The notes under the pieces are model-generated. The model was given only the letters and a program-made list of their open reading frames with translations. It had not been told where the DNA came from and searched no databases. 7,220 nt of DNA from Candidatus Fermentibacterales bacterium (GTDB lineage: Bacteria; Fermentibacterota; Fermentibacteria; Fermentibacterales; JAFGKQ01): assembly GCA_016928495.1 (NCBI GenBank), contig JAFGKQ010000066.1, positions 1 to 7,220 on the forward strand. The letters are read 5' to 3'. Below are positions 1 through 6,458 of this stretch, one piece after another. Made by a program: the position numbers and the translations under genes. Positions within the stretch are counted from its first letter, which is position 1. Every line of letters begins with the position of its first letter.

Positions 1-1107
1 CCCTACGGACTGACGGACGTGGTCTTCTACACCTACTACCCGCCCGAGGGGGCGACGCTGGCGCAGCTCAAGGCCAGGATCAACGCGGGGATCGGGTCCG
101 TCAACTACCGTGGGCACGGGCAGATCACCTACTGGCAGTGGGCCCTGGGCTGGAACGCGGGCGACATCTACGGTCTGACCAACACCTTCTACCCCATCGT
201 CTTCAATGTCGCGTGCCTGAACGGCACTCACAACCTGAGCTACAACTGTCTGTCCGAGAGCTGGATGGCAGCTCCGGGAGTCGGAGCCAGCGGCAACCTG
301 GGAGCCAGCTCCTCATCCTACACGACCCCCAACGACCACTTCGACAGGAACCTCTACTGGGCCCTCTACAAGGACGGTGTGACCCACGTCGGCATGGCCG
401 TCGACGTCTCCAGAGTAGCGATGATCAACGCATACCCCGGCTACGGGCTGACCAACGCCAGGATGTATCACTGGTTCGGCGATCCCGCTCAGGATGTCTT
501 CAACTGCGACGGGACCGGGACCCCGCTCGGGTTGTCGATAGCGGGGCCGTCGGCAACCGGGCCGGGCCCGCAGAGCCTGACCTTCACGGTCACGTCCGGG
601 GGCTCGGCGGTCAGCGGAGTCACGGTCACCGCTTCGGACGGTATAGGCGATCATCCCGCCGACCCTGAGAACTTCTACACACAGGGCACCACGAACTCAG
701 GCGGACAGGTGACCCTGACCGTCGACAGCGTCGAGGGCGACACCATCTGGGTGGGAGCCTGGAGGCACAACTACGCCTACGACATCATGCAGGTCACCGT
801 TGGCAGCTCCGGGACCGGCGAGGGCGACACGGATCAGCCGCCGGGCCTCACCATGCTCCCTCCCGCCCCCAACCCGGCCTCGTCCGCGGTGCGCATCGAG
901 GTCGGCCTGGGATCCGAGTCCGGGCTCGAACTCAGGCTCTACGATCTTCAGGGCCGGATCGTGAGCCGGGCCGACGAGGGCGTCCTGCAGCCCGGGGCGT
1001 ACAGCTTCGAGCTCGATCTGGCCGGCGTCCCGGCGGGGGTCTACCTGCTCTCGGCGACGGGATGTCAGGAGAGCGAGTCGCACAAGATCCTGATAATCGG
1101 GAGGTAG
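1..1107 (+). CDS. C25 (gingipain-like) cysteine peptidase, C-terminal part, with sorting-type C-terminal domain
   Basis: The reading frame is open to base 1, so the true start, any signal peptide and the N-terminal half of the protein lie outside the window; the GTG at 19 is only an internal codon. The visible 368 codons begin inside the caspase-like catalytic domain. NYRGHG (about codons 35-40) carries the presumed catalytic His at bases 115-117. FNVACLNG (about codons 68-75) carries the presumed nucleophilic Cys at 214-216. Further gingipain-like elements follow: CLSESW, GASSSSY and HWFGDP. After these comes an Ig-like beta region (about codons 175-270). The last ~85 residues contain PNPASS, LRLYDLQGR, AGVYLL and a basic end (KILIIGR), as in FlgD-like Ig and type-A type IX secretion sorting domains. 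Likely role, by family: an exported or surface-attached endopeptidase for extracellular protein breakdown. Substrate specificity cannot be read from this part. It is 197 bases from the next gene and functionally unrelated to it. Confidence 0.87.
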   Translation, partial: PYGLTDVVFYTYYPPEGATLAQLKARINAGIGSVNYRGHGQITYWQWALGWNAGDIYGLTNTFYPIVFNVACLNGTHNLSYNCLSESWMAAPGVGASGNLGASSSSYTTPNDHFDRNLYWALYKDGVTHVGMAVDVSRVAMINAYPGYGLTNARMYHWFGDPAQDVFNCDGTGTPLGLSIAGPSATGPGPQSLTFTVTSGGSAVSGVTVTASDGIGDHPADPENFYTQGTTNSGGQVTLTVDSVEGDTIWVGAWRHNYAYDIMQVTVGSSGTGEGDTDQPPGLTMLPPAPNPASSAVRIEVGLGSESGLELRLYDLQGRIVSRADEGVLQPGAYSFELDLAGVPAGVYLLSATGCQESESHKILIIGR

Positions 1108-1163
1108 AACTGAGAGACTGAGCGAGCCTGCCCCCTCTTCGCCCGGGATGCATTCGGGAAGGC

Positions 1164-1191
1164 TTGACAGGGCGGGCCTTTCGGATACGAT
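1164..1191 (+). promoter_or_regulatory. Putative sigma70-type promoter for the protease-hdr operon
   Basis: A perfect -35 hexamer TTGACA (1164-1169) is separated by 16 bases from TACGAT (1186-1191), which matches the -10 consensus TATAAT at four of six positions, including the key first two and last two. A transcript would start near 1198 and carry a leader of roughly 107 nt before the ATG at 1305. It is the best promoter-like sequence I found in the only long intergenic gap, and it points at the hydrogenase-protease/hdr genes. That it is used is inferred, and the sigma factor preference of the host is unknown. Confidence 0.5.
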
Positions 1192-1211
1192 TGTGTGAGT
1201 TGTCCGGGTGA

Positions 1212-1261
1212 GGCCGCCGTGGCAGCCTCAGGCGTATTGCCGCGGCGGCTCCCGTTCTTTT
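1212..1261 (+). terminator. GC-rich hairpin plus U-rich tail: terminator of the peptidase gene or leader attenuator
   Basis: Bases 1213-1225 pair with 1237-1249 in an unbroken 13-bp stem (11 Watson-Crick and 2 G-U pairs) around an 11-nt loop, and G1212-U1250 could extend it. After three C residues comes GTTCTTTT (1254-1261), six T in eight bases. The form fits an intrinsic terminator, although the U tract is interrupted and begins about four bases after the stem. It lies 105 bases after the peptidase stop, which would suit a terminator for that gene. It also lies downstream of the putative promoter at 1164-1191, which would suit an attenuator in the hdr operon leader. A competing 6-bp hairpin, TGAGGC (1209-1214) with GCCTCA (1225-1230), shares bases with the left arm and cannot form at the same time. 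Confidence 0.5.
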
Positions 1262-1304
1262 CACGTTCTCCGCCAATGCCCGCTCTGTGAGCCTGAAGGG
1301 GTCC

Positions 1305-1871
1305 ATGAATCTCCGTCTTGTCGCCGGACTGGGCAACCCTATTCTCGGAGACGACTCCATAGGGCTGCGAATCGTGGAGAGAGTCGAGCGGATCATGGCC
1401 TCGGCAGTGGACCCCCTGACCGGGGATCGGATCCGGTTCATGGCCACCTCGCTTTCCGGCTTCAGGCTCCTGGACCTCCTCGTCGGATACGACAGCCTGG
1501 CCGTGATCGACTCGATAACGACGGGCGCTCACCCTACCGGCCACATGAGCGTCTGGAACCTGTGTCCGCAGAGCTGCTCGAGCCCGGCGCCGATGCATGG
1601 CCTCCACCACCTCTCGATCACCGGACTCCTCGAGATGGGCGGGAGGATGTGCAGGGGAGGCCCGGCGTTCCCTTCCCGGGCCACGGTCTACGCCATCGAG
1701 ATAGAGAGGCCCGAGGTCTACGGGACCGGCCTCAGCAAGACGCTCCGGGCCAGGCTCGACGACCTGGCAACGGAGGTTGCGGACTGTGAGATGAGACGTC
1801 TGTTGTCCCCGTCGTTCAACGCACCGGCCGCGCTGGAGCAGCGCTCCTGCGGGGCCCGGGAGGAGCCCTGA
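1305..1871 (+). CDS. [NiFe]-hydrogenase maturation protease (HyaD/HycI/HybD family)
   Basis: The 188-residue protein belongs to the endopeptidases that remove the C-terminal tail of the [NiFe]-hydrogenase large subunit after nickel insertion. It opens with the family signature GLGNPILGDDSIG (residues 8-20). D17 matches the first nickel-sensing acid (Glu16 in E. coli HybD), D69 in VIDS matches the second, and a His in the HGLHH stretch (98-102, probably H101) should be the third ligand. Length is at the long end for the family because of a tail of about 20 residues rich in Ala, Ser and Arg. I chose ATG 1305 because the family motif normally begins a few residues after the start and GAAGGGG (1295-1301) precedes it; GTG 1287 in the same frame would add six residues. 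HdrC starts four bases after the stop. No hydrogenase structural gene is in the window, but the position suggests that the client is a hydrogenase feeding the Hdr complex. Confidence 0.9.
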   Translation: MNLRLVAGLGNPILGDDSIGLRIVERVERIMASAVDPLTGDRIRFMATSLSGFRLLDLLVGYDSLAVIDSITTGAHPTGHMSVWNLCPQSCSSPAPMHGLHHLSITGLLEMGGRMCRGGPAFPSRATVYAIEIERPEVYGTGLSKTLRARLDDLATEVADCEMRRLLSPSFNAPAALEQRSCGAREEP

Positions 1872-1875
1872 AGCA

Positions 1876-2313
1876 ATGGATGACCGGAGATCGGAGACGG
1901 AGGAGCAGAGGCTGCTCCTCCGCAAGGAGGCCGTGAGGGGCGAGTTCGGCCTGAGCGTCGACGAGCTCAGCGGACAGCACCTGTACGCCTGCTACCAGTG
2001 CGGCAACTGCTCCGCTGGCTGCCCCCTGGCGTCGGAGATGGACATCCTGCCCAGCATGGTGATGAGGCTCGCGCAGCTCGGACAGAAGGACGAGCTCCTG
2101 GCCAGCAGGACGATCTGGATCTGCGCCAGTTGCTTCCAGTGCACTGTCAGGTGCCCCAGGGGCATCGACATTCAGCAGGTGATGGATGCCCTCAGGCAGA
2201 TGGCTCTGCGTGAGAAGGTCGACCACTTCGGACCGGACGACATAGACCCCGGCCTCGCGGCAACCGTGCCTCAGCCCGGTCTCGTCTCGGCTTACCGGAA
2301 ACTCTCCACGTGA
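1876..2313 (+). CDS. hdrC: Heterodisulfide reductase subunit C-like iron-sulfur protein (HdrC)
   Basis: This is a soluble 145-residue electron carrier with two [4Fe-4S] binding motifs of the form CxxCxxCxxxCP: C39/C42/C45/C49 in CYQCGNCSAGCP and C83/C86/C89/C93 in CASCFQCTVRCP. The helical arrangement around them is that of HdrC, which passes electrons from the HdrA flavin to the cysteine-rich clusters of HdrB. It is shorter than methanogen HdrC (usually about 180 residues) because both ends are trimmed, and all eight cluster cysteines are present. No signal peptide or membrane segment is visible, so it should be cytoplasmic. GGGAGGAG (1858-1865) lies ten bases upstream of ATG 1876. GlpC-like or other HdrC-like dehydrogenase subunits share the same motifs, but the neighbours HdrB, HdrA and MvhD settle the assignment. 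Confidence 0.92.
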   Translation: MDDRRSETEEQRLLLRKEAVRGEFGLSVDELSGQHLYACYQCGNCSAGCPLASEMDILPSMVMRLAQLGQKDELLASRTIWICASCFQCTVRCPRGIDIQQVMDALRQMALREKVDHFGPDDIDPGLAATVPQPGLVSAYRKLST

Positions 2314-2316
2314 GCC

Positions 2317-2323
2317 AGGGAGG
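2317..2323 (+). promoter_or_regulatory. Ribosome binding site deciding the HdrB start
   Basis: AGGGAGG ends four bases before ATG 2328. This favours ATG 2328 over the in-frame GTG at 2310, which overlaps the HdrC stop and has no comparable site in front of it. The ATG start also places the family N-terminus (MINLPYYPGC) directly at the beginning of the protein. Confidence 0.7.
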
Positions 2324-2327
2324 CGGA

Positions 2328-3290
2328 ATGATCAACCTTCCATACTACCCGGGCTGTACCCTCAAGCAACGCTCCTCTCACCTCGAGAGCTCGGCGATTG
2401 CCGCGATGGAGAAGCTCGGGGTGCGGCTGTCAGAGATCGACCCCTGGACCTGCTGCGGGGCTGTCCCTCCGCCTTCGTCGGAGAGGATCATGAACCTGAT
2501 CGCTCCGGTCAGGATGCTGCGCGCCCTGCGAGATAGCGGCGAGAACAGACTGGTCACGATCTGTGACTTCTGCTACAACGTCCTCAAGCGCGCCAACCAC
2601 AGCATGAGAACCGACGACCTCCGCAGGAAGCGTGTGAACGCCTTCCTTCGTGAGAACGAGCCGGTTCGCGACTACCTTCCGGAAGAAGAGCCCTACGGCC
2701 TTCCCGACTACTCGGGAGAGGTCAGGGTCTACCACCTCATGGAGTACATCCGTGACGAGATAGGCTACGAGAGGCTCTCGAAGGAGGTCTCCGGCAGGCT
2801 CGAGGGCATGCCGATAGCCAGCTACTACGGCTGCGTCATGCTCAGGCCCCGGAAGGAGATCGAGCTGGACGACCCCGAGAACCCCACGATCATGGAGGCC
2901 TTCGTCTCGGCACTCCACGCGACTCCCGTTCCCTATCCGTACAGGACCGAGTGTTGCGGGTCCTACCTGTCGGTCTCGGCACCCGACGCCTCATCCAGGC
3001 TGGCTGCGAAGATACTGGGCTCCGCGCGCGACCACGGTGCAAAGGGGGTCGTCGTCAGCTGCCCGCTCTGCTTCTACAACCTCGAGTCGAGGCAGGAGCA
3101 GATAGCCAGATCGAGCCCCGGGTTCAAGCCGATGCCGGTGATCTTCTTCACGCAGCTCCTGGCGATAGCCCTGGGCATCGACGACCCGGACGTGCTCGGA
3201 TTCGGGATGCACCGGACCTCACTGGAAGGGCTACTGGGCGCGAGCGCCATCGGCGCGGCTTCCGGCAGTGGAAGGGAGAAGGACCGATGA
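2328..3290 (+). CDS. hdrB: Heterodisulfide reductase subunit B-like protein (HdrB), two CCG domains
   Basis: The 320-residue protein contains two complete cysteine-rich CCG motifs. The first is C10, C42-C43, C79 and C82 (YPGC, TCCG, CDFC). The second is C169, C209-C210, C245 and C248 (YYGC, ECCG, CPLC). In methanogen HdrB these hold two non-cubane [4Fe-4S] clusters that reductively cleave CoM-S-S-CoB. With all ten ligands kept, this protein should be redox-active, but its disulfide or partner in a bacterium is unknown. Between the motifs the sequence resembles HdrB, and the last ~25 residues are a Gly/Ala/Ser-rich tail. No membrane segment is seen. It follows HdrC by 14 bases and overlaps the HdrA start by four bases (ATGA, 3287-3290), which implies translational coupling. 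The order C-B-A-MvhD is common in bacterial hdr operons. Confidence 0.94.
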   Translation: MINLPYYPGCTLKQRSSHLESSAIAAMEKLGVRLSEIDPWTCCGAVPPPSSERIMNLIAPVRMLRALRDSGENRLVTICDFCYNVLKRANHSMRTDDLRRKRVNAFLRENEPVRDYLPEEEPYGLPDYSGEVRVYHLMEYIRDEIGYERLSKEVSGRLEGMPIASYYGCVMLRPRKEIELDDPENPTIMEAFVSALHATPVPYPYRTECCGSYLSVSAPDASSRLAAKILGSARDHGAKGVVVSCPLCFYNLESRQEQIARSSPGFKPMPVIFFTQLLAIALGIDDPDVLGFGMHRTSLEGLLGASAIGAASGSGREKDR

Positions 3291-5242
3291 AGCGCGTTGG
3301 TGTCTTCGTCTGCCACTGCGGGATCAACATAGCCGGCACCGTGGACGTGGAGAGGGTGGTCGAGGTCCTGAGAGAGGACCCGCGGATCGCATACGCGACC
3401 AACTACATCTACATGTGCTCGGACCCCGGCCAGGACATGGTTGCCGACGCCATAAGGGAGCAGGAGCTGGACGCGGTGGTGATAGCCGCCTGCTCGCCGA
3501 CCCTCCACGAGACCACCTTCCGCAACGTGTCCGCCACCGCCGGCATCAACCCCTACATGTGCGAGATCGCCAACATCCGCGAGCAGTGCAGCTGGGTCCA
3601 CACCGACGTGGACAGGGCCACCGACAAGGCCATCAGGATCATCAGGTCGATCGTCGAGAAGGTCCATGGCAACGAGGCCCTGGAGCCCATCCCGGTACCG
3701 GTGACCAGGCGCGCCATGGTGATCGGCGGCGGCGTGGGAGGCATACAGGCCGCCCTGGACATAGCCAACGCCGGCCTCGAGGTGATCCTCGTCGAGAGGG
3801 AGCCCTCCATAGGCGGCCACATGGCGCAGCTCTCCGAGACCTTCCCCACTCTCGACTGCTCGCAGTGCATACTGACGCCCAAGATGGTCGAGGTCAGCAA
3901 GCATCCCAACGTGCGCCTGATGACCTACTCCGAGGTGGAGGATGTCTCGGGCTACGTGGGCAACTTCCACGTGCGCATCCGCCGGCATGCCCCGTCGGTC
4001 AACTGGTCGACCTGCACGGGATGCGGAGACTGCATGGAGAAGTGCCCCTCGAAGGTGCCTTCCGAGTTCGACCGAGGGCTCACGGAAAGGGGCGCCATCT
4101 ACGTTCCCTTCCCGCAGGCGGTGCCCAACAAGCCCGTGATCGATCGCGATGCCTGCATCTACTACCGCACGGGCAAGTGCAGGCTCTGCGAGAAGGTCTG
4201 CCAGATCGGCGCCATCGTCTTCGATCAGCGGGACGAGATCGTCGAGGAGGATGTCGGCGCAATAATCGTCGCCACGGGCTACGACACGCTGCCGTGCGCC
4301 GATCTCGGCGAGTACGGCTCGGGCGAGGTGCCTGACGTGATCGACGGTCTGGCCTTCGAGAGGCTGCTCTCGGCCTCGGGCCCGACCACCGGCAAGGTCA
4401 GAAGGCCCTCGGACGGGAAGACGCCGAAGGAGGTGGTCTTCGTCCAGTGCGCCGGGTCGCGCGATCCGGAGCGCTACAAGGCCTACTGCTCGAAGATCTG
4501 CTGCATGTACACGGCCAAGCACGCTCTGCTCTACAAGCACCGGGTGCACGACGGCCAGCCCTACATCTTCTACATCGACGTGAGGACGGGCGGGAAGGGC
4601 TACGAGGAATTCTACCACCGGACCGAGGAGGAGGAGGGAGTCGTCTACCTCCGTGGCAAGGTGTCGAAGATCTTCCGTGACGGCGACAAGAGCGTCGTCT
4701 GGGGCACCGACACCCTGACCGGGCGCAACATCGAGATAAGGGCCGACCTCGTGGTCCTGGCCACGGCCATCGTCTCACAGCCCGGTGTGCAGGACCTGGT
4801 GCGCAAGCTCAAGATACAGGTCGACAAGGACGGCTTCCTGTCGGAGGCTCATCCTAAGCTCAGGCCCGTGGAGAGCATAACCACAGGATTCTACCTGGCA
4901 GGCTGCGCGCAGGGTCCCAAGGACATCCCCGAAACGGTCGCTCAGGCAAGCGGCGCCGCCAGCAAGGTAATAGGACTACTGGCCAACGACGAGATGCAGC
5001 ACGATCCGACCGTCGCCTACGTGGATGAGGACCTCTGCGGAGCGTGCAGGATCTGCATCTCCGTCTGCCCCTACGATGCCAGGGAGTTCGACGAGGAAAA
5101 GGGAGTCGCCACCGTGAACGAGGCGCTGTGCGAGGGCTGCGGCGCGTGCGTTGCCGCCTGCGGCTGCGGCGCCACGCAGCAGAGGAACCTCACGGATGGC
5201 CAGATCAGAGAGATGATCTCTGCCAGTCTGGGAGAGGCGTGA
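3287..5242 (+). CDS. hdrA: Heterodisulfide reductase subunit A-like flavoprotein (HdrA)
   Basis: The 651-residue protein, close to methanogen HdrA in length, is the presumed site of flavin-based electron bifurcation. An N-terminal cysteine domain (CHCG at 9-12, C44, C69, then EIANIREQCSWVH around 93-105) is characteristic of HdrA. A thioredoxin-reductase-like FAD domain starts with VIGGGVGG (145-152). LDCSQCILTPKM (189-200) is another HdrA hallmark; both Cys are encoded as Cys, with no in-frame TGA for selenocysteine. A first ferredoxin insert has C243/C246/C249/C253 and C290/C298/C301/C305. A second FAD stretch contains CAGSRDPERY and CSKICCM (388-407). The C-terminal ferredoxin domain has C584/C587/C590/C594 and C615/C618/C621/C625. 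It is a single-length HdrA, not a fused double form. ATG 3287 overlaps the HdrB stop and gives the family N-terminus. It should receive electrons from MvhD and deliver them to ferredoxin and HdrC. Being soluble, it acts in the cytoplasm. Confidence 0.95.
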   Translation: MKRVGVFVCHCGINIAGTVDVERVVEVLREDPRIAYATNYIYMCSDPGQDMVADAIREQELDAVVIAACSPTLHETTFRNVSATAGINPYMCEIANIREQCSWVHTDVDRATDKAIRIIRSIVEKVHGNEALEPIPVPVTRRAMVIGGGVGGIQAALDIANAGLEVILVEREPSIGGHMAQLSETFPTLDCSQCILTPKMVEVSKHPNVRLMTYSEVEDVSGYVGNFHVRIRRHAPSVNWSTCTGCGDCMEKCPSKVPSEFDRGLTERGAIYVPFPQAVPNKPVIDRDACIYYRTGKCRLCEKVCQIGAIVFDQRDEIVEEDVGAIIVATGYDTLPCADLGEYGSGEVPDVIDGLAFERLLSASGPTTGKVRRPSDGKTPKEVVFVQCAGSRDPERYKAYCSKICCMYTAKHALLYKHRVHDGQPYIFYIDVRTGGKGYEEFYHRTEEEEGVVYLRGKVSKIFRDGDKSVVWGTDTLTGRNIEIRADLVVLATAIVSQPGVQDLVRKLKIQVDKDGFLSEAHPKLRPVESITTGFYLAGCAQGPKDIPETVAQASGAASKVIGLLANDEMQHDPTVAYVDEDLCGACRICISVCPYDAREFDEEKGVATVNEALCEGCGACVAACGCGATQQRNLTDGQIREMISASLGEA

Positions 5243-5244
5243 TC

Positions 5245-5664
5245 ATGTTCGAGCCCAGGATTGTCTGCTTCTTGTGCAAGTGGTGCACCAGCGCCGGGGC
5301 CGACCTGGCCGGGACCTCCCGGCTGGAGTACGCCCCCAACGGAGTGAACATCAGGTTCATGTGCTCGAGCAGGGTTGATCCCGAGCACGTCATATGGGCC
5401 TTCAGGCAGGGCGCCGACGGTGTGCTCATCGGAGGATGCCACCCGGGCGACTGCCACTACCAGGACGGCAACTACAGGACCCAGGCGCGGATAGCTTTGC
5501 TCCGCAACCTGATCGAGGACTTCGGGATCGATCCGGAGAGGCTGAGGCTGGAGTGGATCTCCGCTGCCGAGGGCAGCAGGTTCGCAGAGGTCATGGACGA
5601 GTTCACCGAACAGCTTCGGGAAAAGGGTCCCCTGACCCTTGCCGTGAGGGAGTCGAGCAGATGA
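5245..5664 (+). CDS. mvhD: MvhD-type hydrogenase/Hdr linker iron-sulfur protein
   Basis: This 139-residue protein has the usual MvhD length. Its cysteine pattern is also that of the family: C8, C11 and C14 in VCFLCKWC, C40 in RFMCSSRV, and C65 and C70 in GGCHPGDCHY. In methanogens MvhD binds a [2Fe-2S] cluster and carries electrons from the hydrogenase subunits MvhAG, or from formate dehydrogenase, to HdrA. The gene begins two bases after the HdrA stop. GGGAGAGG (5230-5237) lies seven bases before ATG 5245; the in-frame GTG 5239 is possible but too close to that site. The stop overlaps the next start in ATGA (5661-5664). The electron donor is not encoded in the window, so whether MvhD docks a hydrogenase, a formate dehydrogenase or the downstream flavoprotein module is open. 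Confidence 0.94.
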   Translation: MFEPRIVCFLCKWCTSAGADLAGTSRLEYAPNGVNIRFMCSSRVDPEHVIWAFRQGADGVLIGGCHPGDCHYQDGNYRTQARIALLRNLIEDFGIDPERLRLEWISAAEGSRFAEVMDEFTEQLREKGPLTLAVRESSR

Positions 5665-6425
5665 CAGTCAGGAAGAAGGTCGAGGAGAAGGAAGCCCCTC
5701 CCGTCGAGGAAGGGCTGGTTCCCATCTTCGTCATGGGCGAGAGGTACATGGTTCCCGAGAGCCTCACCATCCAGAAGGCTCTCGAGTACGCGGGCTATCA
5801 GCTCATCAGGGGCTGCGGCTGCCGGGGAGGCGTCTGCGGAGCCTGCTCGACGGTCTTCAGGATGCCCGACAGCTACCGGGTGGAGGTGGGTCTGGCATGC
5901 CAGACCGTGGTCAGGCCGGGCATGTACCTCGCCATGCTGCCGTTCTTCCCGGCCAACAGGGCCATCTCCGACATCGAGAGCATGAAGGGCACGGGGGGCG
6001 AGGTGGCATCGCTATACCCCGAGATATTCAAGTGCATAGGATGCAACCTCTGCACTCAGAGCTGCCCCATGGACATAGATGTCATGCACTACATGGCTCA
6101 GGCCATCCGGGGAGACGTTTCCGGCGTTGCGGAGACATCCTTCGACTGCATCGCCTGCGGGCTGTGCGTGGCCAGATGCCCTGCGGAGGAGGTCCAGTAC
6201 CATGTCGGGATGCTCTGCAGGAGGCTTCATGCCAGGCACCTCGTTCCGGAGTCCGCGCACCTTGCCGAACAGGTCGACAACGTGGCCGGGGGACGCTTCG
6301 AGAAGACGCTGCAGGAGCTGATGAAGACCGGAGACAAGGACCTCAGGAAGCTCTACAAGGAACGAGTCATGGAGCCCGACATCGCCGCTGACGACTGGGC
6401 CCCCGAGGACTCCTCGAAACTCTAG
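5661..6425 (+). CDS. Succinate dehydrogenase/fumarate reductase-type iron-sulfur subunit (SdhB/FrdB/TfrB N-terminal-like)
   Basis: The 254-residue protein has the domain order of SdhB/FrdB. First comes a plant-type [2Fe-2S] ferredoxin domain with C54, C59, C62 and C80 (motif CRGGVCGAC, then LACQT) and an extra Cys at 52. A helical domain follows with two full CxxCxxCxxxCP motifs: C125/C128/C131/C135 and C163/C166/C169/C173. In classical SdhB/FrdB the last motif binds [3Fe-4S] next to a quinone site. Here every cysteine is present, so two [4Fe-4S] clusters are more likely. The charged C-terminal tail has no CCG domain, unlike TfrB of methanogen thiol:fumarate reductase, in which the two are fused. 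No membrane anchor gene lies next to it in the window. ATG 5661 overlaps the MvhD stop, and GAGGGAG (5646-5652) precedes it. It probably wires the downstream flavoprotein to the Hdr/MvhD proteins. Confidence 0.88.
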   Translation: MTVRKKVEEKEAPPVEEGLVPIFVMGERYMVPESLTIQKALEYAGYQLIRGCGCRGGVCGACSTVFRMPDSYRVEVGLACQTVVRPGMYLAMLPFFPANRAISDIESMKGTGGEVASLYPEIFKCIGCNLCTQSCPMDIDVMHYMAQAIRGDVSGVAETSFDCIACGLCVARCPAEEVQYHVGMLCRRLHARHLVPESAHLAEQVDNVAGGRFEKTLQELMKTGDKDLRKLYKERVMEPDIAADDWAPEDSSKL

Positions 6426-6447
6426 CCGGCGACCGCCAGAGAACGTC

Positions 6448-6452
6448 GGAGG
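6448..6452 (+). promoter_or_regulatory. Ribosome binding site of the flavoprotein gene
   Basis: A consensus GGAGG sits six bases before ATG 6459, inside the 33-base gap that follows the iron-sulfur subunit. The gap holds no convincing terminator or promoter, so the flavoprotein should be translated from the same transcript with its own strong site. Confidence 0.7.
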
Positions 6453-6458
6453 ACGCAA

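Noticed and set aside
1136-1162. Possible hairpin shortly after the peptidase stop (CCCG 1142-1145 with CGGG 1155-1158)
   Set aside because: Only four continuous pairs around a nine-base loop, extendable only across a bulge, with no T-run after it; far weaker than the hairpin at 1213-1249.
1065-1925. 286-codon minus-strand frame spanning the peptidase end, the intergenic gap and the maturation protease
   Set aside because: No domain is recognisable and composition is Arg/Gly/Pro-rich; it overlaps a well-supported gene on the + strand and would run antisense through the promoter and hairpin.
2951-3286. In-frame upstream extension of HdrA giving a 763-residue protein
   Set aside because: The extra 112 residues overlap HdrB, are Arg/Gly/Ala-rich and look like no HdrA sequence; ATG 3287 starts the family N-terminus and overlaps the HdrB stop in ATGA.
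3857-3886. Possible selenocysteine site in the HdrA LDCSQC motif
   Set aside because: Some HdrA proteins carry selenocysteine near here, but both positions read as ordinary Cys codons (TGC) and the gene has no in-frame TGA before its stop.
3268-4335. 355-codon + strand frame inside HdrA
   Set aside because: It is an Arg/Gly/His-rich shadow in the wrong frame of HdrA, whose own frame carries all the cluster and FAD motifs.
3074-4618. 514-codon open frame on the minus strand opposite HdrB/HdrA
   Set aside because: It lies opposite genes with complete, motif-rich sequences, shows no recognisable domain, and is rich in His, Val, Gly, Asp and Arg as expected for the antisense of GC-rich coding sequence.
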